Assembly: GCF_014650915.1 (NCBI RefSeq)
Contig: NZ_BMVW01000001.1
Coordinates: 372,001-436,000, forward strand
From: Streptomyces poonensis
Lineage (GTDB): Bacteria; Actinomycetota; Actinomycetes; Streptomycetales; Streptomycetaceae
Length of the DNA: 64,000 nucleotides
Direction: 5' to 3'
The position numbers and the translations under genes were made by a program. Under the pieces are notes generated by a model that saw only the letters and a list, made by a program, of their open reading frames with translations, ran no database searches and was not told where the DNA came from. Positions 8,523-17,184 of this stretch are shown here, in pieces; position 1 is the stretch's first letter, and the number at the start of each line of letters is the position of its first letter.

Positions 8523-9101
8523 GTGAATGATCATCAGGCTGTGAACACGGACTACTGGGCGATGCTCTCAGACTCCGAGCGGGAGCAGTGGGGGTACGTT
8601 CCTCGCCAGATGGTTGGACCGCTGAGCTTCGGCATCCATCGACACGAAGCGATCACAATCATGGCGGAACACGGATTCTCTAACACGGAGAGCGAGATCG
8701 AGCGCTGGAGTTCGCAGCGCGCCCAGTGGCGCGTCGAATTCTGCAGGGTCGGCCCGGAGGAGCGACGCCCGGCTGTGAAGTGCTACTTCGTCGAAGGCGT
8801 GGGCTTGACGTGCGTACTTGTTGATGGGCTGCGTGGTCCCCAGGTCACCTGTGAGGGCATCCGCTTGATCGGCCGCGTGCCGTCAGAGCTGGACGCAGAG
8901 ATGGAGGCGTATGCCCTGGAGCAGGGCTTGGGCATCTGGTACTGCCTTACTGGCGACCTGGGCTGGCCCGACTACGCGTTCGACCGGGGCGCACAGCGTG
9001 CTGGCGACACGGTCGTGAGTTGGGCTTCGTTCTGTAAGACGGGCGATATTGCGGGCACCTCCTGGGACGTCACTCCCTCAGAGGTCTGGCACCACGGGTA
9101 G
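8523..9101 (+). CDS. Hypothetical protein, about 192 aa
   Basis: Soluble protein with N-terminal YWAMLSDSEREQWGYVP and several tryptophans and cysteines (WYCLTGDLGWPDY near the C-terminus). Possible starts are TTG 8505, GTG 8523 and GTG 8541; none has a strong ribosome site, and 8523 is a compromise. It starts about 150 bp after the IS21 remnant. Single-domain proteins of this shape are often immunity proteins, but I recognise no family here. Confidence 0.55.
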   Translation: MNDHQAVNTDYWAMLSDSEREQWGYVPRQMVGPLSFGIHRHEAITIMAEHGFSNTESEIERWSSQRAQWRVEFCRVGPEERRPAVKCYFVEGVGLTCVLVDGLRGPQVTCEGIRLIGRVPSELDAEMEAYALEQGLGIWYCLTGDLGWPDYAFDRGAQRAGDTVVSWASFCKTGDIAGTSWDVTPSEVWHHG

Positions 9102-9245
9102 GCCGCCTTTGCTTCGGACACAAGTGAGAGCTGACCTCTCCATGAGTCGGCGGTAGTAGATGAGGCCGCCGCCGCTGGAATGAAGGAGCCACGGACGTTC
9201 CCGGGGCTCCTTTGAGCACTTATCCCTCAGCTCGACCTATGTCCC

Positions 9246-9587
9246 TTACTCACCGAGTCCCTTCGTGATTCGGTCGTTCATCTCCTGCTCCTGGCCGTCG
9301 ATGCACTTCGCGTAGATCCTCATGAGGACATCCACAGAGTGGCCCGCGCGGGCGGCGACCTCCGGGGCGGGTACGCCGGAATTGAGCCACTGGGAGACAC
9401 CCGCGTGCCGGAGGTCGTACGGCCTGAAGGCCAGGACCGAGGACACCTGGTGCGGCACGAGTGCCAGTTCCCGAGCCTGTTTCCACGCGAGCTCCCGCCC
9501 AAAGCCGCTCCACCGACCTCGTGTTTTGTCCTGGGCTTCGCTCTGCTGAACACCCAGGGGGAACCGTCCGTGGAAGGCGGAGAGTAT
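9246..9587 (-). pseudogene. Tyrosine recombinase (integrase) C-terminal fragment
   Basis: The last ~70 residues match the catalytic end of actinobacterial phage/AICE integrases: RPYDLRHAGVSQWLNSG, then ARAGHSVDVLMRIYAK, giving the conserved R-H, H and nucleophile Y positions. Upstream the frame stays open to a stop at 9588-9590, but only the stretch nearest the motif looks integrase-like. The rest of the ~400-residue enzyme is absent. It is a relic of the machinery that may have used the nearby tRNA scars. Confidence 0.75.
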
Positions 9588-9609
9588 TCATGGCCCGGCT
9601 CGTAGCTAC

Positions 9610-9777
9610 TCAGCGCCCCTGGTTGCGGCTAGACCTGAGGTGCAGGACAAGCGAGGCACCGGCACCAGCCACAACGGCGAAGACGGCGCCGCCGTAGTTG
9701 TCCTGAACGAGGACGCCAGCGGCAATCACGGTGCCGATGACGAGGGGTAAGCCAGTGGTCATGCTGTTCTTCTTCAC
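9610..9777 (-). CDS. Small membrane protein, 55 aa
   Basis: GTG start at 9777 with AGGAG about eight bases upstream. The peptide VKKNSMTTGLPLVIGTVIAA begins with two lysines and continues into two short hydrophobic stretches separated by QDNYGG, ending in a basic tail. The strong ribosome site and K/R-in topology argue that it is real. Function unknown. Confidence 0.55.
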   Translation of the reverse strand: MKKNSMTTGLPLVIGTVIAAGVLVQDNYGGAVFAVVAGAGASLVLHLRSSRNQGR

Positions 9778-10109
9778 GAGAGCCTCTCCTCAGGAGTGTC
9801 TGCGGCGGAAAGCACCACGGAAATGGACAGGTCGTCCACACCAATGCACGCGGCATGATTTCAGGTTCGCCGATGCCGTACCAGGCCGATCACGTTTTCA
9901 GGTGAGTGTCTAACTGCGTGACAACGCCGACGAACAGCAGCGGACGAGCGCGGACGTCTGCGGACCATCAGCGAAGGTGAACGGCACGGCCTCCCAAGGC
10001 ACCACGCCTACCGGAGTTGCTTCGGGACGAAGAGGTCAGACCGTAGGCTCCGCTTAAGCGTGCGAGACTGCTGCACCGAGCCAGCTCGCCAGTTCCGGGG
10101 GAATCGACC
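9778..10109. other. Intergenic region with phased repeats
   Basis: No convincing gene in 332 bp. It holds the GCGGAC repeats described separately and the ribosome site of the gene at 10110. Confidence 0.5.
9940..9965. repeat. Three GCGGAC direct repeats at 10-bp spacing
   Basis: GCGGAC begins at 9940, 9950 and 9960. Helical phasing suggests a protein-binding array such as an iteron, a recombinase arm site or an operator; the integrase fragment is nearby on the left. Confidence 0.5.
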
Positions 10110-10370
10110 ATGTCGCCGTCGCTTGCGCTCCTCCTCCTGCCGCTCATGTTGCTGGTGGGAGCGCTCTGGCTCGCCTGTGCCGTTCTCGGCGTACACGGCT
10201 TGCTGCTCGGCCGGATGCCGGGTAGATGGCTACAGCGTCATGTGCGACAGCCGAGACTCTGGGGAGCAGGGGCGCTTCTCGTAGCGTGCGGCGGACTCGA
10301 GCACCCCTCGTTGGTCGCAGTCGGGATCGGTCTCGTCGCCCTGGGGCATGTCGTGAGGCCGGCGCCGTAA
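10110..10370 (+). CDS. Small membrane protein, 86 aa
   Basis: ATG preceded by GGGGGAA. The first 35 residues are strongly hydrophobic (LLLLPLMLLVGALWLACAVL), followed by a basic loop and a second hydrophobic stretch. Two membrane segments are likely. No family recognised. Confidence 0.5.
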   Translation: MSPSLALLLLPLMLLVGALWLACAVLGVHGLLLGRMPGRWLQRHVRQPRLWGAGALLVACGGLEHPSLVAVGIGLVALGHVVRPAP

Positions 10371-10500
10371 CCGCCTGAAGCCGACGGACCCATGCCAGTC
10401 GCGTGCCAGACAGTGTGGGGAGCCACGGAGAACACCGGGTAGCAGCCCGACGAGCGACCAGACGCTGGCACCGCATCCGCCCAGGTCAGTCGAGGTTCAG

Positions 10501-10526
10501 CCGTAGATCACCTCAGCTTCCCAAGC
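10501..10526. repeat. tRNA-Gly(CCC) anticodon-arm-like repeat R4
   Basis: CCGTAGATCACCTCAGCT then TCCCAAGC. The same block recurs at 17724 with one clear substitution. It resembles the D-to-anticodon region of tRNA-Gly(CCC) (CAGCTTCCCAAGCTG), and the pair would bound about 7.2 kb as direct repeats. The attachment-site role is inference. Confidence 0.45.
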
Positions 10527-10579
10527 CGATGTCCTGCGACAGCCTTGCTCACGTCGACCTGACCTGATCACCTGCACCT

Positions 10580-10828
10580 ATGGCAACAGACCCCAGCGAG
10601 TACGAGAAGGCCATGCCGGCCGTGGCCGCCAGCCTTGCCGCGTTTGAGCGAGCAGTCGATCAGACCCGCGCTTCTCACTCCGGACAGCCACACGCCGAAG
10701 TCCGCCAGGTGCTGGTCGACGCGCTGGAACGCGAAGGCGCTCAGCACGTCATCCCCCAGGCCGTCGAGGAGATGGCGCGGCGGATATCCGAGGCCCCGGC
10801 CAGTTCGCTCCCTGACATCCACACCTGA
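10580..10828 (+). CDS. Hypothetical protein, 82 aa
   Basis: Small, helical, acidic protein (MATDPSEYEKAMPAVAASLA, later RQVLVDALEREGAQHV). Codon usage fits a Streptomyces gene, but no good ribosome site is visible. No family recognised. Confidence 0.4.
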   Translation: MATDPSEYEKAMPAVAASLAAFERAVDQTRASHSGQPHAEVRQVLVDALEREGAQHVIPQAVEEMARRISEAPASSLPDIHT

Positions 10829-11225
10829 CATCAACGCCGGTAGACAGCCGCAGTCCAGTACGAACCACGTTGGTCTGACCTCCCGAGCGTGAAGGGGCGG
10901 TTAGGCCAGCTTGATCGAACTCCTAAAGCGGGTGGCGCAGGTTCATATCCTGCCGAAAGGCGATATGGGCGATATCTACCGTGAGCCCTCTTTTAGTTCC
11001 TCCGTGCTATCCAACGCACCGAAATGCAACCCCCAGTTGATCCTCAACACCATGACGAGGGACACTATCTGGCGGATGCGTGTTCCCGGCCGAGCGGCAC
11101 CCGCTTCGGCATCCTCCCGTGCAAGTCACCTGAGGCCATTTACCCGCAGGTTACTAGGCAGTTGACCTCAGAATTTCGTGGTAGCGTCCTTGTTCGGAGG
11201 GACAGTGCAAACTGAAAGGGAAATC
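10829..11225. other. Intergenic region containing a tRNA scar
   Basis: No supported gene. Apart from the tRNA-Arg(CCU)-like fragment at 10918 and the ribosome site of the gene at 11226, I see nothing. Confidence 0.5.
10918..10960 (+). repeat. Degenerate 3' half of tRNA-Arg(CCU)
   Basis: CTCCTAAAG (anticodon loop, CCU), then GCGGGTG, then the T arm GCAGGTTCATATCCTGC and acceptor-like CGAAAGGC. This matches the 3' half of tRNA-Arg(CCU) with changes in the T loop (TTCATAT for TTCGAAT). There is no 5' half, so it is a decayed attachment scar and not a working tRNA. Confidence 0.6.
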
Positions 11226-11834
11226 GTGAACACGGAGAAGATTACCGCTCGCCGCCTCTCGATGGAAGAGGTGACGAAGCTCGGCGTGAAGGACAGGCTC
11301 TTCGTTTCCGCCGACACGGCAGAACTCAAGCTTCCCGAATGCTATGTCCCTGCTTTTCTGACCGAGTCCGGTGAGAATTTCGAGGGAGGCTCGATCACGG
11401 CGAGAACCATATTCCAGGAAGAGGTTTCCTGCCTTCCCGACGACGAGAATGAAGCCGGAATCTACTTGGCCGACGAGAACGGCTCGGCGACCATCGAGGT
11501 CCTCCAGTCCGCCGGTGTCGTACTGGACCTGGCGCTTTTCGTCCCTGGTGGGGACAAGGGGGCCCTCACGGCCCTTTACGCTGCGGCCCGGCAGGCGTTC
11601 GGCGCCGACCTCGTGCAGATCTGGCGCCAGGGTCTCAAGGAGGTTCCGGACGTGAAGGTCGACATCTTCGAGGAGCAGATTCCCCGGGGGCGCAAGGCGA
11701 GCGACAGCCCCAAGCGTGACCGTCGCGCGATCGATACCTACCCCACCCGTGCGGACTTCATCGAGTTCTCCGCGGGGTGGAAGCCGGTCGTTGAGATCCA
11801 CAGGCCGATTGTTGACGACACCCCCACCATCTGA
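11226..11834 (+). CDS. Hypothetical protein, about 202 aa
   Basis: GTG start at 11226 (VNTEKITARRLSMEEV) with AAAGGGA upstream; the frame is open to 11178, but those residues look untranslated. Soluble and acidic, without signal peptide. A repeated pattern of short strands (GIYLADENGSATIEVLQ) suggests a beta-rich fold. Downstream lies the repeat that leads into the duplicated segment. No family recognised. Confidence 0.55.
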   Translation: MNTEKITARRLSMEEVTKLGVKDRLFVSADTAELKLPECYVPAFLTESGENFEGGSITARTIFQEEVSCLPDDENEAGIYLADENGSATIEVLQSAGVVLDLALFVPGGDKGALTALYAAARQAFGADLVQIWRQGLKEVPDVKVDIFEEQIPRGRKASDSPKRDRRAIDTYPTRADFIEFSAGWKPVVEIHRPIVDDTPTI

Positions 11835-12205
11835 GGCGGCGTTACCTGTGGGGAACGGCGGGGAACTACGGTTGAAGCGACCGAGCCCGACGAAGCCAAA
11901 TCCCAGCCGTCCGCCCAGGTCAGTGCCCGAGCCAGTAGCGCGTGATCGCAGCTTCCCGCGCTGAGGGCCTCCAAAGGGAAGCAAGCGGTGATTCTCACCG
12001 AGCGTGCTGGCCTGCCGTTTCGTCCGGGCTGCGGCGCTGGGGCGCCGGTCCCGGCCGAAGCGGCAGGCCGACAGCCGAGTAGGTGCCGCATGCAGTAGAA
12101 GGCCCCGTACGTCGACCGCCGGGGGGACGGTGACGTACGGGGCCGGTTCGGCCGGTAGCGGGAGCACGCCCGAACCGCAGCCAACCGAAGCTATCGGTGG
12201 CCTGA
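11835..12205. other. Intergenic region made of repeats
   Basis: No gene supported. Contains repeat R2 (11942-12037) and the left part of duplication copy 2. Confidence 0.55.
11942..12037. repeat. Dispersed repeat copy R2
   Basis: Blocks GATCGCAGCTTCCC, CTGAGGGCCTCC, AGCAAGCGGTGAT and CTCACCGAGCGTGCTGGCC, shared in order with R1 and R3. It runs into duplication copy 2, so the repeat sits at the duplication's left edge in both copies. Confidence 0.6.
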
Positions 12206-12532
12206 TCAAGCAGCCGTCGATTGACCGACGGCTCTCGGCTCCGCCTCCGGTTCCTCCGCAGACATCGACAGCTCCGCAGCGAGGCCCGAGACGATCAGTT
12301 CGGCCAGCAGCAGGGCCGCTTCCGGGCGGACGGTGCCGAGGCGTACCAAGCCGTCGCCCGAGACGTTCACGTCGGCCGTGAGGCCGGGGAAGTCTGGCTC
12401 CAGTCCCAAGGTGGTCAGTTGCGCGGCCAAGGCACCGGCACTCCGCCGGGCCTGTGCCCAGCCCCGGACATAGGGCACGCCGGGCATCAGGTTCTCGGCG
12501 CGTCTGGCGACGACTCCCCGCCGGTCGGTCAT
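12206..12532 (-). CDS. Small conserved protein, duplicate of 3196-3522
   Basis: 108 aa from ATG 12532. Differs from copy 1 by only a few residues (QLTTLGLEPDFPG for QLTTLALEPDFPG, and a changed C-terminal SMSAEEPEAEP). The frame is intact, so it may still be expressed, but it has lost the promoter and prim-pol-like gene that precede copy 1. Function unknown. Confidence 0.65.
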   Translation of the reverse strand: MTDRRGVVARRAENLMPGVPYVRGWAQARRSAGALAAQLTTLGLEPDFPGLTADVNVSGDGLVRLGTVRPEAALLLAELIVSGLAAELSMSAEEPEAEPRAVGQSTAA

Positions 12533-12536
12533 GGCG

Positions 12537-12845
12537 TCATTCCTTTCGTGTGCGGTGATCGGCGGCTCCGCCACCCTCTTGGAGTCGCTGCGTGCCCGAG
12601 GCCAGTGCCAGCCGCAGCAGCTCCGCCAGGCGCTCCGCGGTGGCCGGCGAGACGCGTCCCAGCTCCACCAGGCCGTGCCCGAAGGCGTTCAGATCGGCTC
12701 GCAGATACGGGAAGTCCTTCTCCAGGCCGGCACTGAGGAGAGCGTCCCGCAGGGCGGTCGTGGCGTTGCGCGCGGCGTACCAGTCGTCGCTTTCCAGGGG
12801 TGACCAGGTGGCAGCGCCGTGCCGGTGGATGGCGTCATCCCGCAT
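12537..12845 (-). CDS. Small conserved protein, duplicate of 3527-3835
   Basis: 102 aa, nearly identical to copy 1 with substitutions such as SDDWYAARN. Now first in its transcript; only about ten codons of the former upstream gene remain before the duplication ends at 12884. Expression would need a new promoter. Confidence 0.65.
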   Translation of the reverse strand: MRDDAIHRHGAATWSPLESDDWYAARNATTALRDALLSAGLEKDFPYLRADLNAFGHGLVELGRVSPATAERLAELLRLALASGTQRLQEGGGAADHRTRKE

Positions 12846-12885
12846 CAGTCAGAGTCCTCCGGAGCCGGGAAGCACCAGGGCGTCG

Positions 12886-13149
12886 TGGGGCGAGGTGTGG
12901 CCGCGTTGGCTGCCGTATCTCGGAGGCCGTCCAGTCCCGGTGTTCGCTGCGGTTGTGCCGGCGGCATTCGGCACTGTCGCCTGCAGCGTCTACGGCGTGC
13001 TGTTCGTCTGGACGACCCTGCACGCTCACATGGACATCACGCCGTGGGGCGACTGGCTCATGACCGCCTGCTGTCTGCCTGTGGCAGCCTGGGGACCGCT
13101 GCTCGGCGCGGTGACCGTGCACGACTACAGGCGCCGCACGCGCGGGTGA
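12886..13149 (+). pseudogene. C-terminal remnant of a membrane protein
   Basis: In-frame residues WPRWLPYLGGRPVPVF, then two hydrophobic spans (FAAVVPAAFGTVACSVYGVL and a second near MTACCLPVAAWG), ending DYRRRTRG. This looks like the last two membrane helices of a larger Streptomyces membrane protein whose 5' end was replaced by the duplicated segment. There is no start codon of its own. Confidence 0.5.
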
Positions 13150-13400
13150 GGGTCGCACGGCACTTGCACAGAATCCGCGTACGGAGCCAGAAGCCTCCGG
13201 ACCTGAGTCCGGGGCCATCGTGCCGCGTGTGGGCGTGCCGCAGGTGTGTCGGGATCAGGTTTCGCCCAGGTGCCGGTTCTTCTGGTCGTCGTCCTCGCCG
13301 AGGAGCTTGGCGGTCCGGCGATTGGCAATGTCCTGGCGGCCGTGTCCCAGCCGGCGTCCTTCGCAGCACCGCCGAGGATATGAAGCGCACAGCAGAGCTA
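13150..13400. other. Intergenic, no gene seen
   Basis: No supported coding region between the membrane-protein remnant and the IS630-type element. Confidence 0.4.
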
Positions 13401-13583
13401 CTCAACTTGATTGGGTGATGTCGGGTAGCGTCGGCCCGGTCACCTGCGCCGGTGGCCGCCGCCCCATATGGGCCGGCCCTCGGTGTGCATGCTGTGACCG
13501 GCTGAGAGGCTGTCGTCCGACTGAACGGCGATGGGCGGGGCCGATAGGCCACGGGCCGGGCCGGACGATCAAGGAGACCAGCG

Positions 13584-13997
13584 ATGGATGTCAAGGAAAG
13601 CTTGCGCCGCTACGGGCTTCGCCCCGTCGGCGCGGATCTCGACGAGGTCCGCGCACTCCTCAGAGAGCACACGGCGCGTGAGCGACGCGCCCAGGGCGAG
13701 GGCGACACCGAGCTGATGAGGCTCTGCTGCTTCCAGCTGTTCAACAGCGGCGACGTCGACGACGTGCTCCTGGTCTGGAGTGCGAAGCAAGCCAGCTTCG
13801 ACACAGCGTGCTCGATCGACATCGAATTCCTGCTTGGGCACGGGCTCGACGCGACGAAGACCCACCTCTCGGCCAACCGTGCACCTGCTGCGGCGGCGGC
13901 GCTGGATCGACTGCGCGAGCTCGAGGCGGCCGGTGAATTCGAGAGCTTCTCAGTGGAGGAGCGCTCCGCCTCCTACGACCGGTACTACGGCGACTGA
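13584..13997 (+). CDS. Hypothetical passenger protein in IS630-type element, 137 aa
   Basis: ATG with AAGGAGACC upstream, a good ribosome site. Helical, acidic protein (DLDEVRALLREHTARE, CCFQLFNSGDVDDVLLVWSAK) ending YDRYYGD. It is convergent with the transposase and lies between the terminal inverted repeats, so it travels with the element. No family recognised; leucine-rich helices suggest a small all-alpha fold. Passenger genes are unusual in IS630 elements of this size. Confidence 0.7.
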   Translation: MDVKESLRRYGLRPVGADLDEVRALLREHTARERRAQGEGDTELMRLCCFQLFNSGDVDDVLLVWSAKQASFDTACSIDIEFLLGHGLDATKTHLSANRAPAAAAALDRLRELEAAGEFESFSVEERSASYDRYYGD

Positions 13998-14019
13998 CGA
14001 TTCTGCAGCGCAGCGCCGC

Positions 14020-15083
14020 TCAGTCGTCCGTGATGAGGCCGGTGCCCGCAAGGCAGCTGTCGACGAAGTCCGGGCGGTACTGGATCTGCTTGAGCCTGCG
14101 CTTCACGGCCCTGGTGATCTGGCCCAGGTCGGCTGCGGCGAGGTTGCCTATGTCGCGCTTGACCAGCGACCAGATGCCCTCCTGCGGGTTCAGGTCCGGC
14201 GTGTAGGTGGGCAGCTGGAACACGGTGAGCCACGCGGCGTTCGCGGCGATGAACTCCCGCATCCCAGCGGTCAGGTGGAGGCGGACGTTGTCCCAGACCA
14301 GCACGATCGGTCCACCGAGCTGGATGCGGGCACGCGCCAAGAGGTCGCGGAAGTCCCGCCAGCCGAAGCCCTTCGGCTCGCCCTTGCGCCCTCGGTACTC
14401 GCGGATGGCGTAGATCAGCCGGGACCGCTCGCCCGGCTTGTAGCAGGTCATACCCGCCATCGACACCCGTCCGGAGCCCCGGCCGCGAACCCGGACGACC
14501 GGGGTCTGGCCGATCCGCCCCCAGGTTCTAGAGCGCGGCGGCGTCATCGACTGGCCGGCCTCATCCTCGAAGACGATCCAGCCGTTGCACGCCGCCGCAC
14601 AGCTCTTACCCGCGGCCGAACCTCCGTCTTCCACAGCTCAACCGCCGCATCGTCGCGCTCGATCGCCCGGCGGGTGGGCTGCTGCCACGACCAGCCGTGC
14701 CGCTTCAGCAGCCGTCACGTGCCCTCCACCGTGTACGAAACGTGGAACAGTCGACCGATCAGCATCTTGACCCGCGCCAGCGTCCACCGCTGATCGGCCC
14801 AGCCGTGGACGAGCGGTCCACGCTCCAACTGCCGCTCCAGTCTTGCAATCTGCGTCGGGTTGAGCCGGGGGCGTCCCGGAGATCCCTTCGACAGGATCCC
14901 GGTCTCGCCTCGCTCGCGCCAGGCCCGCCGCCACCGCTCCACCGACCGCTCGCTCACCCGCAGCGCGGCAGCAATCTCCCGGTTCTTCACCTCGCCCTCG
15001 AAGCGTTCCACGGCCTGCAGCCGGATCCGCTCCCGCGCGGCCCTCTCGGCGTCGGTCAGCCCGCCGCCCTGCGCGTACCTCAC
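14020..15083 (-). pseudogene. IS630-type transposase, broken
   Basis: The N-terminal piece (15083-14715) has the helix-turn-helix (NREIAAALRVSERSVERW and a second HTH around NPTQIARLERQL). A TGA at about codon 123 replaces the tryptophan expected after TVEGT. The C-terminal piece (from about 14634, another frame) has the DDE triad: FEDEAGQS, VLVWDNVRLH and YTPDLNPQEGIWS. The nonsense codon and frame change together make it inactive unless both are bypassed. Confidence 0.8.
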
Positions 15084-15167
15084 AGCCCCACAGCTACCGC
15101 AGCCGACAGGCCGGCGTCAGGCAAAGATCCCCGACATCACCCAATCAAGTTCAGTAGCAGGATCAAC

Positions 15168-17178
15168 CTATGCTTGCAACGCGCACAGGGAATCACCAAC
15201 ACCTACATACACCACACCGTCGGCCACAGTCGGAGCCGACAAGGAGTCGGACGGGAATTCCCAACGGCGCGCTCCAGTGCGGGAGTCCATGGCATACAGA
15301 ATAACGCTGCTGACATCATCACCGAGCAGACCGTCCTTGTTCGGGAAATCTCCCATCGCGACGTACACGACACCGTTGGCCGCGGTCGGTGTCCCGACCA
15401 TGTCGTGGCGTGTGCGGACCTGCCAACGCTGCTTGCCGGTGCGGGCGTCCACCGCGTACAGGTTGCCCAACTCATTGCCGATGCAGGCGATACCGTCAGC
15501 CACCGCCGGGTGGTCCACCCACTCGCCGGTGGGGAATATCCACTTCTGCTGACCTGTGCGAGCGTCCAAACAATACAAGTCCATGCCATCTGAACCGCCC
15601 GCCAGGTAGACAGAACCGTTGGACAGAACCGGCTGTGAAGCTTGCACGCCCACGCGAGCAGACCATCGGGATTCTCCGGTTCGGGCGTCGATGGCATACA
15701 AGTCCACTTCATCACTTAGCCCACCGCACGCATACACCAGGCCCTCGGCCACAGGTGGACGGAACACGAATTCGTAGTCGCCGTAACCGGTATCGTAATT
15801 CCATAGTTCCGTGCCGGTACTGGCATCGGACGCGTAGAGAAGACCGGACTTGCTGCTGAAGTAGACGATGCCGCCGACAACGGTCGGCGACGAATCCACC
15901 TCATCATCGGCCAGGAACTCCCATCTCTGGCTTCCGTCACCCGCATCCAGCGCGTATACATTCTTGTCGTAGCTGCCGATATATACAACCCCATGGGCCA
16001 CGGCAGGGGAAGAATGATTCATGCCGACGCGGAGAGGGGACTTCCATTTCTGTCGCCCGGTTCGGGCATCCACTGCGTACAGGAATTGATCCTGGCTGCT
16101 GAAGTACGCGATTCCGTCATCCACGGTGGGAGATGACTTGACTGAACCACCTGTTTCAAATTCCCATAGCCTTTTGCCGAGCGTGCGCTGGGACTCCCCA
16201 TCAGTGCCGGTACCACTGTCAGGCCAAAGACTGTAGCCCGCCCCAGCGCAGCCGGCTACCGCACCCGTGAGCGTGAGAATTGCCTGCCGACGCGAGATTT
16301 TTGATGAACTGCCCGCAACCGGCCGATGTGACGTGCTCCTGCCGCAGGACGCTTCAGGCTGCTCCCGTGCTGATCCCGCCCTGTCAGCCACGGGCGCGGG
16401 CGCGGGCGCCAGCACAAGATCCTGGGGCTCGACGTCTGTGATGACTCGAAGTTGTTGCGGATTCCCCTTCTTATCGTACGCGCGATGCAGCTCGCCGATA
16501 CGGTCCTGGACCGCCTTGCGGAAACCTCCAAGGTCGAGAAAAACCGTGGCGGGCAGCGAAAACATCGCGCACCGCTCGCGAGAAGAGGCTGAACGAATCG
16601 CCACGATCAGTACCGCATTCCGCACCAGGCTTGACCCGGTCTTCGGGGCGCACGAACAGGGCCAGCTGGCCTGGCGAGCACGCATAGACGTAGGCGACCT
16701 TCTTACGAAGGACGCGGTCGACTTTCCTCGTGGCCCATCCCCTGACGTTGGTGAGCGCCATCGAGTCTTGTTCGGTGCCCTCGCGGCAGGCATCGATACA
16801 GATGACAACGCGCTCTGCGAGCGTCTCTTCCAGCTCCTTTTTCCAGTCAATGGCAACGCAGCATGACACGAACGGATCGATCTCAACATGTGCGTCTTCG
16901 GGCACGAGGTAGTCCTGCCCGGCCGCGTGCAGGCCATGACCGCTGAGAAGGACGAACAATGTGTCACCGCGCCCAGCTCGCCTGAGGAATCCACGGACCT
17001 CGCCGTTGATGAAATTGGCCCCGAGCTGTCTGTCGCTCCTCGCGAGGCCCACCTGGAAGCCACAGTGCCGGAGTACCGAAGTCAGGCGACTCATGTCTGC
17101 GCCCACGAAGGGAAGGGGAGGAATGCTGGGGCTCTCATAATCGCTGGCCCCGACCAGCAGCGCCGCGTATCGGCTCAT
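15168..17178 (-). pseudogene. Caspase-fold peptidase / PQQ-type beta-propeller protein, frameshifted
   Basis: The first frame (ATG 17178) encodes a caspase-like domain with catalytic His81 (LLSGHGLH) and Cys131 (CIDACREG). At about residue 212 a five-base homopolymer (A5 on the + strand, 16539-16543) breaks the frame; removing one base joins GF to LDLGGFRKAVQDRIGELHRAY, the expected continuation. The second frame then has SRRQAILTLTGAVAGCAG, a probable membrane anchor, and about eight repeats of the VYALDARTGxxRW type, forming a PQQ-like propeller to the stop at 15168. Expected layout: cytoplasmic protease, membrane segment, external sensor propeller. It is preceded by a Pepco-like gene 6 bp away. 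The shift may be mutation, phase variation or sequence error. Confidence 0.75.
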
Positions 17179-17184
17179 GTCGCG

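Larger units (their letters stand above)
12000..12884. repeat. Segmental duplication, copy 2
   Basis: Near-identical to 2991-3880. Differences include one extra G near 12125 and loss of six bases near 12866. The homology stops inside the last codons of the prim-pol-like gene, after which unrelated sequence begins. Confidence 0.9.
13401..15154. mobile_element. IS630-type element with passenger gene (1,754 bp)
   Basis: Left end CTCAACTTGATTGGGTGATG (from 13401) matches the inverted right end (complement read from 15154) with one mismatch over about 24 bases. Both ends abut TA (13399-13400 and 15155-15156), as expected for TA-targeting IS630 transposition. Inside are an intact unrelated gene (13584-13997) and a damaged transposase. 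It inserted 13 bp beyond the stop of the caspase/propeller gene. Confidence 0.85.

Noticed and set aside
16550..17063. N-terminal extension of the propeller frame
   Set aside because: These ~170 codons are an out-of-frame reading of the caspase domain; the caspase frame has the catalytic motifs.
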